From Lingula anatina (Eukaryota > Brachiopoda > Lingulata > Lingulida > Lingulidae): a stretch of DNA of 59,302 bases. Below the pieces are notes generated by a model that saw nothing but the letters and a program-made list of their open reading frames with translations, was not told where the DNA came from and searched no databases. Where the stretch lies: the NCBI RefSeq assembly GCF_001039355.2, contig NW_019775586.1, positions 124,724 through 184,025 of the forward strand, in the 5' to 3' direction. Below are positions 23,853 to 35,193 of the stretch, one piece after another. The position numbers and the translations under genes were made by a program. Position 1 is the stretch's first letter. The number at the start of each line of letters is the position of its first letter.

Positions 23853-24970
23853 ATGACCGGCATCGTCGACAGCTCCACGCCAAAGCCTGACAGCGAATGC
23901 TACGCTATGGAGGGCGACGTTGGGTGTGCAGACCCGGAGAACCAACGGCCTCTGAAACTGAAAATCAAGCCAAATAAGGCTAACAAGCAGGGATGCTGTA
24001 AAAGTTGCTTGGGGGGCGGTTTCCTCAAGTCGTGCTACACGTATACGGTTACTCTGCTCCTGCTACCGCTTATCATGACAGTGACGTACATGTCCTACAC
24101 TTGTAATTATGAAAATGGGGAATACGGCGCTCAAGGTAGGCATGTGTTACATTGTCTTCTAGGTGTCTCAAAGTCGTGTTAAGGGAAATTTGGTAACAGG
24201 TTGAAGACCCCTGTAAGATGGTAGGCAAAAATGCTTTAGAAAAGAGTAATGCTCACTTTGAGATTATAGTTTGTCTTAAGAAAGTGAGTTACTAAACAAT
24301 GTTTAGCCAAGCGTTAACTTAACCGAAGACTGTTCAAAGAGCTGTAATTATAGAATTAAACAATTTTTATTTTAAAAACTAAATGTTGATAAATATTATT
24401 TATATTTCAGCCGATATCGTCAGCTGTGCTGACCTGGGAGCAGGGATGTTCTGTCCAGCCAACTGTCAATCTCCCGTCTACTCAGTATGTCCCCAAGGTT
24501 ACCAGGAGAATGGACTGCCCCCCGCCATTCTCCGATGCCCCCGAGGAACTGTTTGCTCCGCCCCTAAAGAGGGCGTGGTTGGGTGCGTGGATAAAGGCGC
24601 CTGCTATAATACGGGTAAGGCATGTGACGTGTTATTTGTATCAAAGTTTATAAATGGCTTTTAATTTAAAGCAGTTTTATTATTTTGCTTCTTCTGAATG
24701 GAATGTGGTGAAATAATGAAAGCAAAAAATCAAACCTTTGTTTCTGTTCATTTATGTAGCAAATTTCAAATATGTGTTCTTGAACACCATTTTTTTCTCA
24801 ATTCCATTCTGTTGTCTAAATTGCCGTGCATTAACTGATATTTATTTGAATAAGTGTTTGATTAACTTCACATTACCATAGGTGGTGGCGCTGTACCAGT
24901 AGCTGCTCCGCTCCTTAACCGCGTGGATGTTGACCAGGAACGGACAGGAAAACCCAACAACAGCCCATAA
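23853..24970 (+). CDS. Type II membrane protein with eight-cysteine ectodomain, paralog 1
   Basis: Exons 23853-24135, 24411-24614 and 24882-24970 (all GT-AG, both introns phase 1) join to 191 residues. There is no signal peptide. About 55 hydrophilic residues lead to a cysteine cluster (GCCKSC, likely palmitoylated) and one membrane span (TVTLLLLPLIMTVTYM). The extracellular exon 2 has eight cysteines spaced 8-3-7-15-5-9-5, with SVC, GLPPA and EGVVGC strongly kept. The last exon adds a short proline-rich tail. Paralog 2 at 27129 has the same spacing. The domain loosely recalls chitin-binding or EB modules, but the spacing fits neither well, so I do not assign it. A likely poly-A signal is at 25305. 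Cell-surface location is inferred from topology. Confidence 0.78.
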
Positions 24971-26407
24971 AAAAGTAGGATCGATGGTCAAAGAAAGTCG
25001 ACCTTAGTTATAGAACGGGACAAGAATAAGCAGTTAACATTGCTGGATTCATTAAATCGTCGAATTGACAAGAAATACTTTGTAGTATATCTGCATAATA
25101 GTCATCACATTGATTTCGATAGGGGCCAGATGCTTCTTTCAACTCATAGATCTCAACTTCATTGTTCACTTAGGCCGGTATATTTCAAAACTGTCTATAA
25201 AGCTCTTTGGTATTTGACCTCTACTGAACTTATTGTGCCAAGGTTGCCATATTATGAACCTTTGGCATGAGAATAGCTAAATGATTAAAATGATTGACAT
25301 TTAAAATAAAGAAGTGAGTTGGACACTCAGGAATATTAAAACTAGCCTCATGATGAATATAGATATCTACAATTCTCTCACATTTAAGAACTTGACAATA
25401 TTCTGTTGTTGCTGTTTTCCCAAATTGATGTACATGTATGCACCTTGTGTTATGTTATAAATTTGTTATAAAAGCATAAAAATTGTCTTCTTTTTTGTTT
25501 TTAAATAAGTAATGGATTTAAAGGGGGTCTCGCCGAAATGTGCAGAAAACCTTTTCAAAAATGATGAGTACGTTATCTTAAGGAAATTTGGCCTTTGGGG
25601 CGAACAGTAAATAAAAAATATTTTAAAACAATTCTACATTACCACCGCTTCCTTCGAGAAATAAAAACGACGTCGAACAGTTGCCTATACGCTTCTAGCC
25701 CAAAACACGTCGTGGCAGAAGTACTATGTAGAATAGAAAGGGCGAGAAAGCGAGTGAAAAACAAAACAAAAAACGCTGAGCTTTTTTTTTACAAATTTGA
25801 TTTTAAAAAATTATCATTTTACATTTATTTTCTGAAATGATTTTTATTAAGTATATTACTTGGTATTCATGAAAAAAAGAGACAAGGTTTCAGGAGATAT
25901 AAATCTTTTTTAGTTATATTACCATACATAAATCGGTAAAACCTGGTTGAAATTTTCGATTTATGATGCAGCCGCCCCCCGTGGGTAATGGGCAGTTGGG
26001 GGGGGGGGGAGCTTTAGAAAGTATGAGAAGGTTAAGCATACGTTAGATATACCAACCAGTATTAGATATATCAAGGCAGTAATCTTAAAAAGGGGGTCTG
26101 AAAGAGTGGACCTTTTTATCCCTTTGTTTGACCCAGCTTGGAAAATGTCGTACACGTGTAGAACCTAAATACATTGTGATAAAGAGCGAATCGTTTCCGG
26201 CCAAAAGGGCGTTTTATTTTTCGACCCCAGTGAACACCTACTCCCGTCTACTGGCCTGTCATCTTACATAACAGCTATCTCATCAGTCTGATCTTACTAT
26301 ATAATGGCAGGAGAGGCAGCAAAATAATTTCTTTTCCAAAATCCAGAGACCGCAATGGTTACACGTTTGATATATTTACACAAACAGTAAAGAATCATTC
26401 ATACCTT

Positions 26408-26454
<47 letters not shown>

Positions 26455-27039
26455 TTTTATAATAATTATTATTTTATTTATTTATTTATTTATTTATTTT
26501 TTGTAATTAGCTTGATTTTCATACAAATGCTAGCTAAATTCTTTAGTTCTATAACTAAATTCGGAGGTAGCCTCTAGCTCGTCTCTCTCTTCTCTTCCCT
26601 AAACCTCATAAATAAGAACAAAAAAGAGACAAATCAGCTACTTTTCTATCCGTTAAAGTCAAACCGCCCTTGTCCCCCATTTATGCTAATTGTTCTTGTA
26701 CCTTACCCAAAAGTAAGATTTGAAATATTTGGAAATCACAAGCAAAATAGAGGAAGAAAAAATAGAGGAGCAAAAAAAAAAAAAACAAATGTTTATATCC
26801 ACAAAGGGCCTCAGTCAATGGTCGGGAAATTGTACCAAAGAATTGATCAGAAATGCCAAGACTTTGTAAATTCTACGGCAGACATCGGTCCTAAAAACAG
26901 GGCGCCTGGACAGACAGGGATGGAGAGAGAGTGACAGAGAGGGAGATGAACTCATTAGGCAAAGATATCGAGCTATCCCGGAACAGCCAGTGAGATGTAC
27001 TCATGCTGAGCAGTTGTCGCCCTACCTCAGAGTGAGACA
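24971..27039. other. Intergenic region between the two paralogous membrane protein genes
   Basis: The 3' UTR of the first gene probably ends just after 25310. The rest is A/T rich with G-runs near 26000 and a (TTTA)n microsatellite at 26406-26500. The ORF at 26683-26934 is simple-sequence rich and not convincing. Confidence 0.55.
26406..26500. repeat. (TTTA)n microsatellite
   Basis: An interrupted tetranucleotide run of about 95 bases in the intergenic region upstream of the second membrane protein gene. Confidence 0.95.
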
Positions 27040-27046
27040 TATAAAT
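27040..27046 (+). promoter_or_regulatory. TATA box of the second type II membrane protein gene
   Basis: TATAAAT is followed by an initiator-like TTCAGTCC at about 27058-27065. An in-frame ATG at 27045 overlaps the TATA box, so it cannot be the start. The ATG at 27129 is used. Confidence 0.6.
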
Positions 27047-27128
27047 GTTGGTGACAGTTCAGTCCTCGCACAACGCCCGAGGTTCTAACGAGGAGAAGTT
27101 CAACACGCGGAATCGCGTCAAGGAGAAA

Positions 27129-29387
27129 ATGGCGAGCTATTTTATAGATTCAAAAAGTGGTCTATTACGCACTGGCGAGTTGTCAGAAATCCTTTCGAAG
27201 GCCCAGGGTCTCGTCAAATCGGCAGCGCGCCCGTGCACCTGCCAGCCCGGCACCTGTGCTTGCACGGCGCCCTCAGCGTCTCGCAGCCAAAAATGCCTGA
27301 AAGTCCGAGTTGACACGGAGGAGAACGCCAAGGCTGGGGTCGGTGAGAAGAGAGGAAGATGGCCGAGGAACAAAGTTGGTGCTTGCTGTGCGATGCTGGT
27401 TCTGTGTTTGGTTATCGTTGCGTTATCGATGGCGATGGTGATGTATGCGTCACGGTCAGCTCTCTTCCCATTCAGGAGATCACTCAGCTACCTCATTGGG
27501 AACGGAATAAAAGGCAAGTAATTCTTTATTATCTCACCATTAAAATGCGTCTGCCCCTGGGTTCATATTTTGTGATTATGTGGCCTGAAATAGGTTGGCC
27601 TTTAGATTTTATATAATTTTTCTTCAAACCTTTTAAGAAGTGGGTAATATTCCTCACTCTGTGAAAGAGACTGAGCCCAGTACTATAAAAGCGACTTAGT
27701 CTTGAACCCCAGCAGCATTTGCAAAATACATAGGAAGGTCGCTTCCCTGTTTCTTAATGTATTTTTGCTTTCGATTTTAAAACCTAGACTTGGAGAAAAA
27801 TGTGGTTGTCTGCGCGAAGATGAAGAAAGTTTTAATTGATGACAATAGCCCATTTATTAATGTAAACTACATTTATTGCAGACCAATCATTCATAAAACG
27901 CCCAAATACTGACGTGACATATATAGCCGGCGTCAGGTAGTAGGTTACCTGAGTTTAGCCGACTAAGCTTAACCCAAACACGTTGGTGAAATACAAACTC
28001 TTGTGAAATTGACGCTAACTCTTGGTTTTAGTTGCCGACAGCTGCTCCGACGTGGGAGTAGGGATGTCCTGTGCCACACCCTGTGAGTCTTCTGCTTATT
28101 CTGTATGTCCCCTGAGTTATCAAGAACAAGGGCTCCCTCCTGCGGTCCTTTCTTGTCCTTGGGGATCGGTATGCTCCACCGCGAGAGAGGGCGTGGTCGG
28201 TTGTGTCCCCAGGGACACGTGTGCTGTATCAGGTGAGGTGCAACTTACGAGCCTGGTGGTGGGTACTGTAGTAAATGCAACTGTGAAATTAATGTGTACA
28301 GAAAAAAGTTTTTTGGTCTCTAATGGTATAAGTTAGATGGTCTGACTGTCTAAGTAATCGTAGAAGTGAAGTATTTATGACGTTCATGTCCATTTAATTG
28401 ACATTTTTGACGTTTTATAATGTCTGCTTTGCGTAAAACGAGGTCTTAACATTGTCTTTCTTTTAAAATGCCGGTACAAGCAGGTGACGTATATCTAAAC
28501 TTACGTTTTGTATAAAAGTTGCTTCATATAGACGATTTCCGTATATTTCTTTTTTCGTTCTATACCCCTAGCTGATGTCCTTGCACCAGATACTGTACGT
28601 AGCCCCGCCATTACCAATGGACAGTTGAACGAAGTAGCTCCGCCCCCAAAAGAAGCCATCCAAGACCAGCACCCGGAACTAGGTACTTAGTATTTACATA
28701 TATATATATTTATAATCAACTTTTAAAACAAGAAATTGGTCTAATTACTAAAATGACTTTTGTCCAGGAAATTATGAAGAAAATAATACATGTAATTTAA
28801 GTATTCGCGACATTTGAGCGTTATGCGTACGTCATTATTTATTTCCTAGTCGACGGAAGAGCGTTGATCTTCATTAAGATAACTGAAATACCTTAATCTT
28901 ATGCTAGTTTCTTCATACTGTTACAGAACGAGTCAAAGAAAGGAAACCTGTCAGCGTCGGTTTGGCAATATTTGATTTTCCAGTGAGGGGTTGGCAACGC
29001 AACCGGAAGCCAAAAATGCCCAGAAAGTCTACCAAACCGGCCGACACCGGGCATAAAAAGCCGACTGCTCCCGAACAGCCAGAAAAGCCGACTGCTCCCG
29101 AGGAGACGGAAAAGCCATTTGCTCCCGAACAGCCAAACAAACCGGGTTTACCCGAACAGCTAGAAAAGCCGATTGCTCCCGAACAGCCAAACAAACCGGG
29201 TTTACCCGAACAGCCAGAAAAGCCGATTGCTCCCGAACAGCCAAACAAGCCAGGGTTGCCCGGACAGCAGCCTCAGAATCAGTCCGATGGTCAGTCAGGT
29301 GGAGAAGTTGACAACAGAAAAATTCCTGTCAAACCTGATAATAAATCGCCGGATAGATTTGGTTCCACGAAGGACATCTTGGGTTGA
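27129..29387 (+). CDS. Type II membrane protein with eight-cysteine ectodomain and proline-rich repeat tail, paralog 2
   Basis: Exons 27129-27513, 28032-28232, 28572-28682 and 28927-29387 join to 385 residues. The first intron begins GC (AAAG|GCAAGT), the known GC-AG class; the GT six bases later gives the wrong phase. The N-terminus is cytoplasmic, with a Cys-rich stretch (PCTCQPGTCACT), then ACC before a membrane span (AMLVLCLVIVALSMAMVMY). Exon 2 has the same eight-cysteine spacing as paralog 1 (8-3-7-15-5-9-5). Exon 4 is longer than in paralog 1. It encodes a basic stretch (RGWQRNRKPKMPRKS) and about seven tandem nine-residue units alternating KPxAPEQPE and KPGLPEQ types, a likely extended stalk. 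Function unknown; the repeats look bacterial-wall-like but the introns show it is an animal gene. Confidence 0.82.
29059..29260 (+). repeat. In-frame proline-rich tandem repeat (27/54-base units)
   Basis: Part of exon 4 of the second membrane protein gene. The 54-base double unit (PIAPEQPNKPGLPEQPEK type) recurs with very few changes, so the array is young or kept uniform. Confidence 0.9.
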
Positions 29388-31556
29388 TCTAAGACTTACT
29401 ACCTTTTGATTTGTGCTGGAACAACATTCTTCGCTGAAGATTTATAAGTCCTATTCACGTTTCCTTTTTGTATGCATTTATTTCAGATCAAAAGACGTAA
29501 ATACGAATCCAAATGCATGGGTCTTCGTGCTAGATTTATGCCTGTCCAGTACTGTTAATTTATTAATTTCACCAGGACACCTGACCTTTACATTCCTTTC
29601 TTTAATTTGTCTTTCTTTATTTGTAAACATTTGATGTGTTTCTTTCTTGACTATACATATTATTAATTACCTCACTGCTTCAATTGTTACATTATGCGCG
29701 TGAATTGAATCAATAATTATTACATCAGTTTTAACGTTTTCTTGTTCGCCTTGTAGTTTCAAACAGTTTTCAGTCCAAGAGGCTCGTTTTTCAGGCATTT
29801 TGTACAGATATACCTTTGTAGAATGCCATTCAACGTAAACCTAATCTACTCGGTCTTGAGTTTTGAGCTTCCTGGATTTAAATAACACGCCTTAAGCCAC
29901 ACAATATTCCTTTTTTTTCACATCGAACTTCCGTTCCTGTTTTGTAAGTCGAATTAATAATGAACATTACCACATCTAGGGGATGTCATTGTCATGAATT
30001 ATTTACAAATTTATATTTTAACAGGTCATGGGAACCACACTGCACAAGTGATTACACCGTCTCTCCCCGTCCGACCCCACTCAGAATGGTACCACACCCT
30101 GTGAAACCAACGTTTATTTTTCACCAAACAGTCTTTAAATTCCCCCTGAACTTAATTTAACAAGCACTTCAGAATTCAAGTTAATTAAAATCAACAAGTG
30201 TCGAATTTAGGTAATGAAATTTGATAAAGGAACTCGAATAGTATGTAGTGCATTAATGATACAAAGGTGCTCATTAAGTATAAAAGCAATGGCATGGCTG
30301 CTTTTTCAAAACAAAATTGAATAAGCATAATGTACAAATTGCATACATCTAGTTCCGATTCTATACTGTTTACAGCTAAATATACACCACCCCATCTAGT
30401 ATTAAAATTCCTACACGAATTTCTCAAATGAAAACATCTTTTAGTATATTACGTAGAATAAAAATTTCAATTTACCGATCTTAGAAATTCTGTTTTGAAT
30501 TTCATTTTTTTTTATAAAAGAATATTTGTCTGTTTATTTTTATTTATATTTTGCAAACCCATAATGGCTGTTTCCCGCACATTTGAGCGATTGAAGTTGT
30601 TTGACTTTATGTTGCATATTCGAAATTATTTCGATGCCATTTGACCAGTATCTTTTCGTGTTTGAATAAAAACCTACTTGCTTAACTTACGACATTGCCC
30701 ATCCGTTACATTTCACTTCACCTTTACTATGTGTATTCAAAGGTACATCAGTATTAGTAGTAGTGCATAATGGCTTTTGGTTTCAAATTGGCCTGATTTT
30801 ACATAACGTAGACACTTACCTTGCCTCTGCCTGTGGTGAACTCTTTCCAATGAGCATTAAAAAACACAAAATTGAATTTCCTTACTTTACTTTACCAATA
30901 TGTCCTTAAATTATATGCACCAATATGCAAGAATTCTCATCTGTAAACAATCAAATACGTTGCTCAAACAGAAGGCTCAGATATATCCCTAATTTCGTTT
31001 TTCTAGCTGAAAGGATTATAATATGATTTTCATGCAGATTTTATTTGCATCAAGCTTTAAAAACATTACTAATAAAAAGTAAACTAATTGCTTTAAAGCA
31101 AAAAAAGATGATGACGATATTGAGATGATTTTTCACATTGAATGCAGAATGGGTCATTTACTTGCTATTAAGGGGGGTGCGCGCATATCCACGTTGCATA
31201 AAATCATGCATCTGATCGTTGTTGTCGTCGGACCGATAATAGTAAAGCAAGCAAAATATTTACGTTTATTAATCAAGAGATTAAAAAAAAACTTCATGTT
31301 CGGCATCAACCTGGTCCACATAATTTCTACATTTGACGTGAAAAACGATGATGATAAAAAAATATTACATGACTCGAGGTGGAGAGCAGAATTGTAATTG
31401 CTGTTTTATTCATGTGGTCATTTTAATTCCATGAATAAATAAGATTTAGCTTAGCTCATAAGTCAGGCATAAAATGCGTTCCGTTACTGTCAATTCTAAT
31501 ATTCAGTCCGCTTGAAAGGTGAAATAAATCATTCGAAATAGTCATTTTTGCATCAC
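29388..31556. other. Region between the second membrane protein gene and ADGF copy 2
   Basis: A/T-rich DNA with no convincing exon. The ORF at 31125-31397 (+) is lysine/isoleucine rich and has no family. A segment near 30552-30590 repeats sequence from 22905. AATAAA on the minus strand at 31410-31405 is a likely poly-A signal for ADGF copy 2. Confidence 0.55.
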
Positions 31557-34500
31557 TCACAGGTTGCGAACAAAGGTGAACTGGCCGTCATATGAAATAT
31601 AGGTGGCACCACCGTCCACAGACACTGCAACACCCACTGCCTTTGATTTTCCGGCACCCTTTCTATTTCTTCGTCGCAACCCCGACACATTACAAGAAAC
31701 GTGCTGCCCAGAAATGTAAGACCCAGGGACGACGGCATTACCAAACTTGCAGCGCACGCCCTTGCAGATACCTTCCTCGAAGTTCCGACCGAACACGTAC
31801 ACTTTGGTAGACCGCTTCATAGGACCTTCACGAGGAGCGATTCTGGAGATTGCTGGAGCATTGGTCGAGGCGTCGAAATCTACGGCACATGCCTCTTTCT
31901 TTATGTCGGCGATAAATCTTTGGTACGCTGGTTCCCATTTATCCTTTATGGCAGCATTTATGTCTTCCTTCGGCATGGTGCTATACTTGAGTGAATTGAT
32001 GGCAAGGTGCCTCAAATCCTGAAGGCGAAGCCCCCACCCCATGAACGCTTCGTACCAATCTACAGTGAAATGGTCATAGCCAAAAGTCGCAGGGTCATCC
32101 GCACCAAGAATCACGGGCGCGCCCATTCGAATAAAATTATTGGCAGGATGATTTCGCAAGTCGGGGACGTAACCAAGCAACTGGTTACTGGCAGGGCAAA
32201 TTTCAATGGCAGTCTGGTGCTCTTTCAGTTTGTTTAAAAGATAAGGGTGCTTAAAGAAGCCCAGCCCGTGGCCGACACGTTTGGCACCGAGTAGCACGGC
32301 TTCGTATGTGTTCTGGAGAGTTCCTACGGGGTCCTTTTTGTTCGTGGAGGACTCCAAATCGTCAGGCCAGTTGGTTTCGCCATTATGCAGGTAAAACGGA
32401 ACAAGGCTTTTACCTGTGGTATTATCATACATCTTCATAAAGTCATTCATGAAATAAAGGAGGGAGTTGCCTTTGTCCTCTTCCCCTACCATGTCGAAAC
32501 CACCAATGTAGCTGGGGTACTTATGATACAAACGCACAGCCTTCTCCATGTCGCCATACATCTCGCTCACGGAGGCACCCCGGTAAGAGTTCACGATCTT
32601 CCGCATCCCAATAAACTCGGGATTCTTTTTGACGAACCCTTCGATGAATTTGATATTTTCTTGAAGCTCGTATTCTCCCCCAGTTTCATCTATGTACCTC
32701 TTGCCGCCTGTGGAGTTATATTTCGGGTCGGGGTCTAGGGTGTACAGTCGGCTGGAGATTGAAGACCGTGCCTCGAGATATTGTACGTTCTCTTCCAACG
32801 CTGCCTTCAGGTAACTCTAGAAGGAAGGACACATGGCACCAATACATACAAGTTTTTAAAAAAATATTATTGGACTTACAATTAAGTCTAACTAAAAACC
32901 CTTAGGTATTTTATAAGCTATACAATAACAGATTAAAAAATTTTATTTAAGGAAAAACACAACTGGGTGAATAACCTTCAAAGTATTAAGGGGTATACTG
33001 ATATTGTTACGTAAAAGATCGACTGGTTTTAATCATGGACGCTTTACTATGAAATACTTAGATACACATTTGCCCTGAATATCAAAATCATCGCAATACT
33101 ATTTACTTAGAAAATTAAACGAATTTTGAAATCATCCTACCTCTAGATATTTAAATTTAATGTTTACGTTGGCGATGACCTTTGACCCCAGTCTGCTAAA
33201 CATGGGGTCCATCTCTTCCCATCTCCGTGCGCTGTTCGTGGGGTTAACTTTAGCAAACTCTGTCATTGATCCCATCATGGTCATATGCGGCAGAAGTTTT
33301 TCTTTGGTATATTTTGGATTGCCTTTCACTTTTTCCCAACCTTGATAAAGATATAAGACATATTTATTTTAATGCAACATGGCAAATCTATGGATTGTCC
33401 GTTTTTCCTTTAACGATGATTTTTATTTTAATAATTAATTAGTTTTAAAAATTTGGTTAATTGATTTATTTGTTCGTTAAAAATACTGCTACAGTCCTAT
33501 AGTCGAAACAGTCCTAATTGTATATAATACCGGAAATGACACATATTATTTTACGTCGATTCTGATATTTTTGTTACTTGATAGAGAGAGAATTTCAACC
33601 CTCCCCCTCCACACTCCCCACCTATTTGCATACATGTACTCAATGTAGCATAAGGTGCTTTTGGTTCTTTTGGCTTTTGAGCTCGACTTTAAAACGAGAG
33701 ATAAATGATTTTGGGGCCGAAAATTTTCTTGATTGTCATTTTTAGATATTCGTTATTGTTTAGAAAGAGAAAGAGAAAATCCTCATATACCTAGAGTCTG
33801 AGGTCATTCCATATACATATACTGAATAATACATGAATAATACACTAAAAGGACAACTTCGCAAGGAACATTTGCCCAAGAAAATGTCTACATAACGTGA
33901 CACTGTTTCTACATACCAAAGAAATTCCTTTGACCTACCTGCCGGTGGGTTAAGGAAGAAATCCAGACGCCATTTTTTAGATTCCGGTACATCCACAGCG
34001 ACATGGAGGTGCTCAAAGTCTTCGGAGGCAAAGACGATGTCAAGCATTTTCTTTTTGCTGAGGATATGATCTTAAAAATAAAAAAAAAACATAGCTAAAG
34101 AAGATGAATTATCTTTCCAATCAAGGTGATCACAATGAAGACGTAAATGTACCTTTGATAAAGGTCATAAATACGTTTAATTCCTTTCAAAACTCTTTGC
34201 TATTTCACCTTCTTCTGAATATTTTTCCTTTAAGAATATACAAGTGATTGTGTTATTAACTCACTTTCATGCAGATGCATGTTTCCACCTTTTGGGAATT
34301 TCTTCAAAGTCTTGAAAACTTTGGAGTTTACAATATCATCAAGGACTCCTTCCAATCCTACCGAGGGTAAGAATTTGTCCTCTGTAGCTATGAATTCTTG
34401 CCATTTGAGATATTCTAAGTAGTTGTCGACAATTTTTTCGTCCTGATGTGAAAAAGTTTTAAAAAATAATAAGTAAGGCGATAACACTTCCCCACCACTC

Positions 34501-35086
34501 CATCATGTACCTATAGTGCCCCCTCCCCCCCCACACACTTTTCCTCCTTAGACCCCCCCCACCCAGGCCAAGCTTTAAAGCTAAATATGAAACACAGACT
34601 AAAATACCGACATATATAACGACATAAGATATACAAAGAGATGAACACAAAATCAGAAATCATTTTAAAATTGATTTTACGAACACTCTGAGGCTTCTTA
34701 CAAAGAGGTTTTCAGTAGAATACAGTATTTGTTTCTCATTTTTGGTTTGAAAGGGAAAAAGAAAAAACATTTTTTTCCATACTGTATAGATTTCCCTCCG
34801 CCTGTAAGGCGGTTGCAGAAATGGTAAAGTTTCGCATATACTCGAACTTCGTGCTTTGCCTTTTTAGCTTGATCAATTCATACCAGAAACATATTCATTG
34901 TCTATTTTTTTCTTGTCAAATTCATCATGGACTTACTGCAGTCAGCTCCCTTAGGTGCCCAGCATATTCTCTCTCTTCCCTGATCAACTCATCTCTTCGG
35001 CGGGAAAACTCATACTCGCTCATGAAGGGCGTTTTTGCCCATACATCGGCGACCAAGATCACCAAAGACATACGAAGAGCAAACAT
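31557..35086 (-). CDS. Secreted ADA2/ADGF deaminase with C-terminal IPT/TIG-like domain, copy 2
   Basis: Exons 35086-34937, 34442-34265, 34070-33939, 33340-33141 and 32816-31557 join to 639 residues. Lengths of exons 1-4 (150, 178, 132, 200) equal those of copy 1. There is a signal peptide (MFALRMSLVILVADVWA). All deaminase residues are intact: MHLHE, LHNGE, RVGHG and GADDP, with the same numbering as copy 1. The region matching the ADA2 receptor-binding insert again lacks cysteine. The IPT/TIG-like domain (about 541-636) has APREGP, VFGRNF, HVSCNV, VSVDGGATY and FTFV. It also holds a strongly basic loop (RRRNRKGAGKSK) that copy 1 lacks, and which could bind sulphated glycans. The gene is compact (3.5 kb against 6.1 kb) and converges on copy 1 across two other genes. 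The (TA)30 run just upstream may act as its TATA element. Confidence 0.94.
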
Positions 35087-35127
35087 TTTTGTATGTGCCT
35101 GAGTGAGGTGTAACTGGACGAAACTAG

Positions 35128-35130
<3 letters not shown>

Positions 35131-35190
<60 letters not shown>
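35131..35190. repeat. (TA)30 microsatellite at the ADGF copy 2 promoter
   Basis: Sixty bases of pure TA lie 45 bases upstream of the ADGF copy 2 start codon. The spacing fits a TATA element for transcription starting around 35100-35110. Confidence 0.9.
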
Positions 35191-35193
<3 letters not shown>

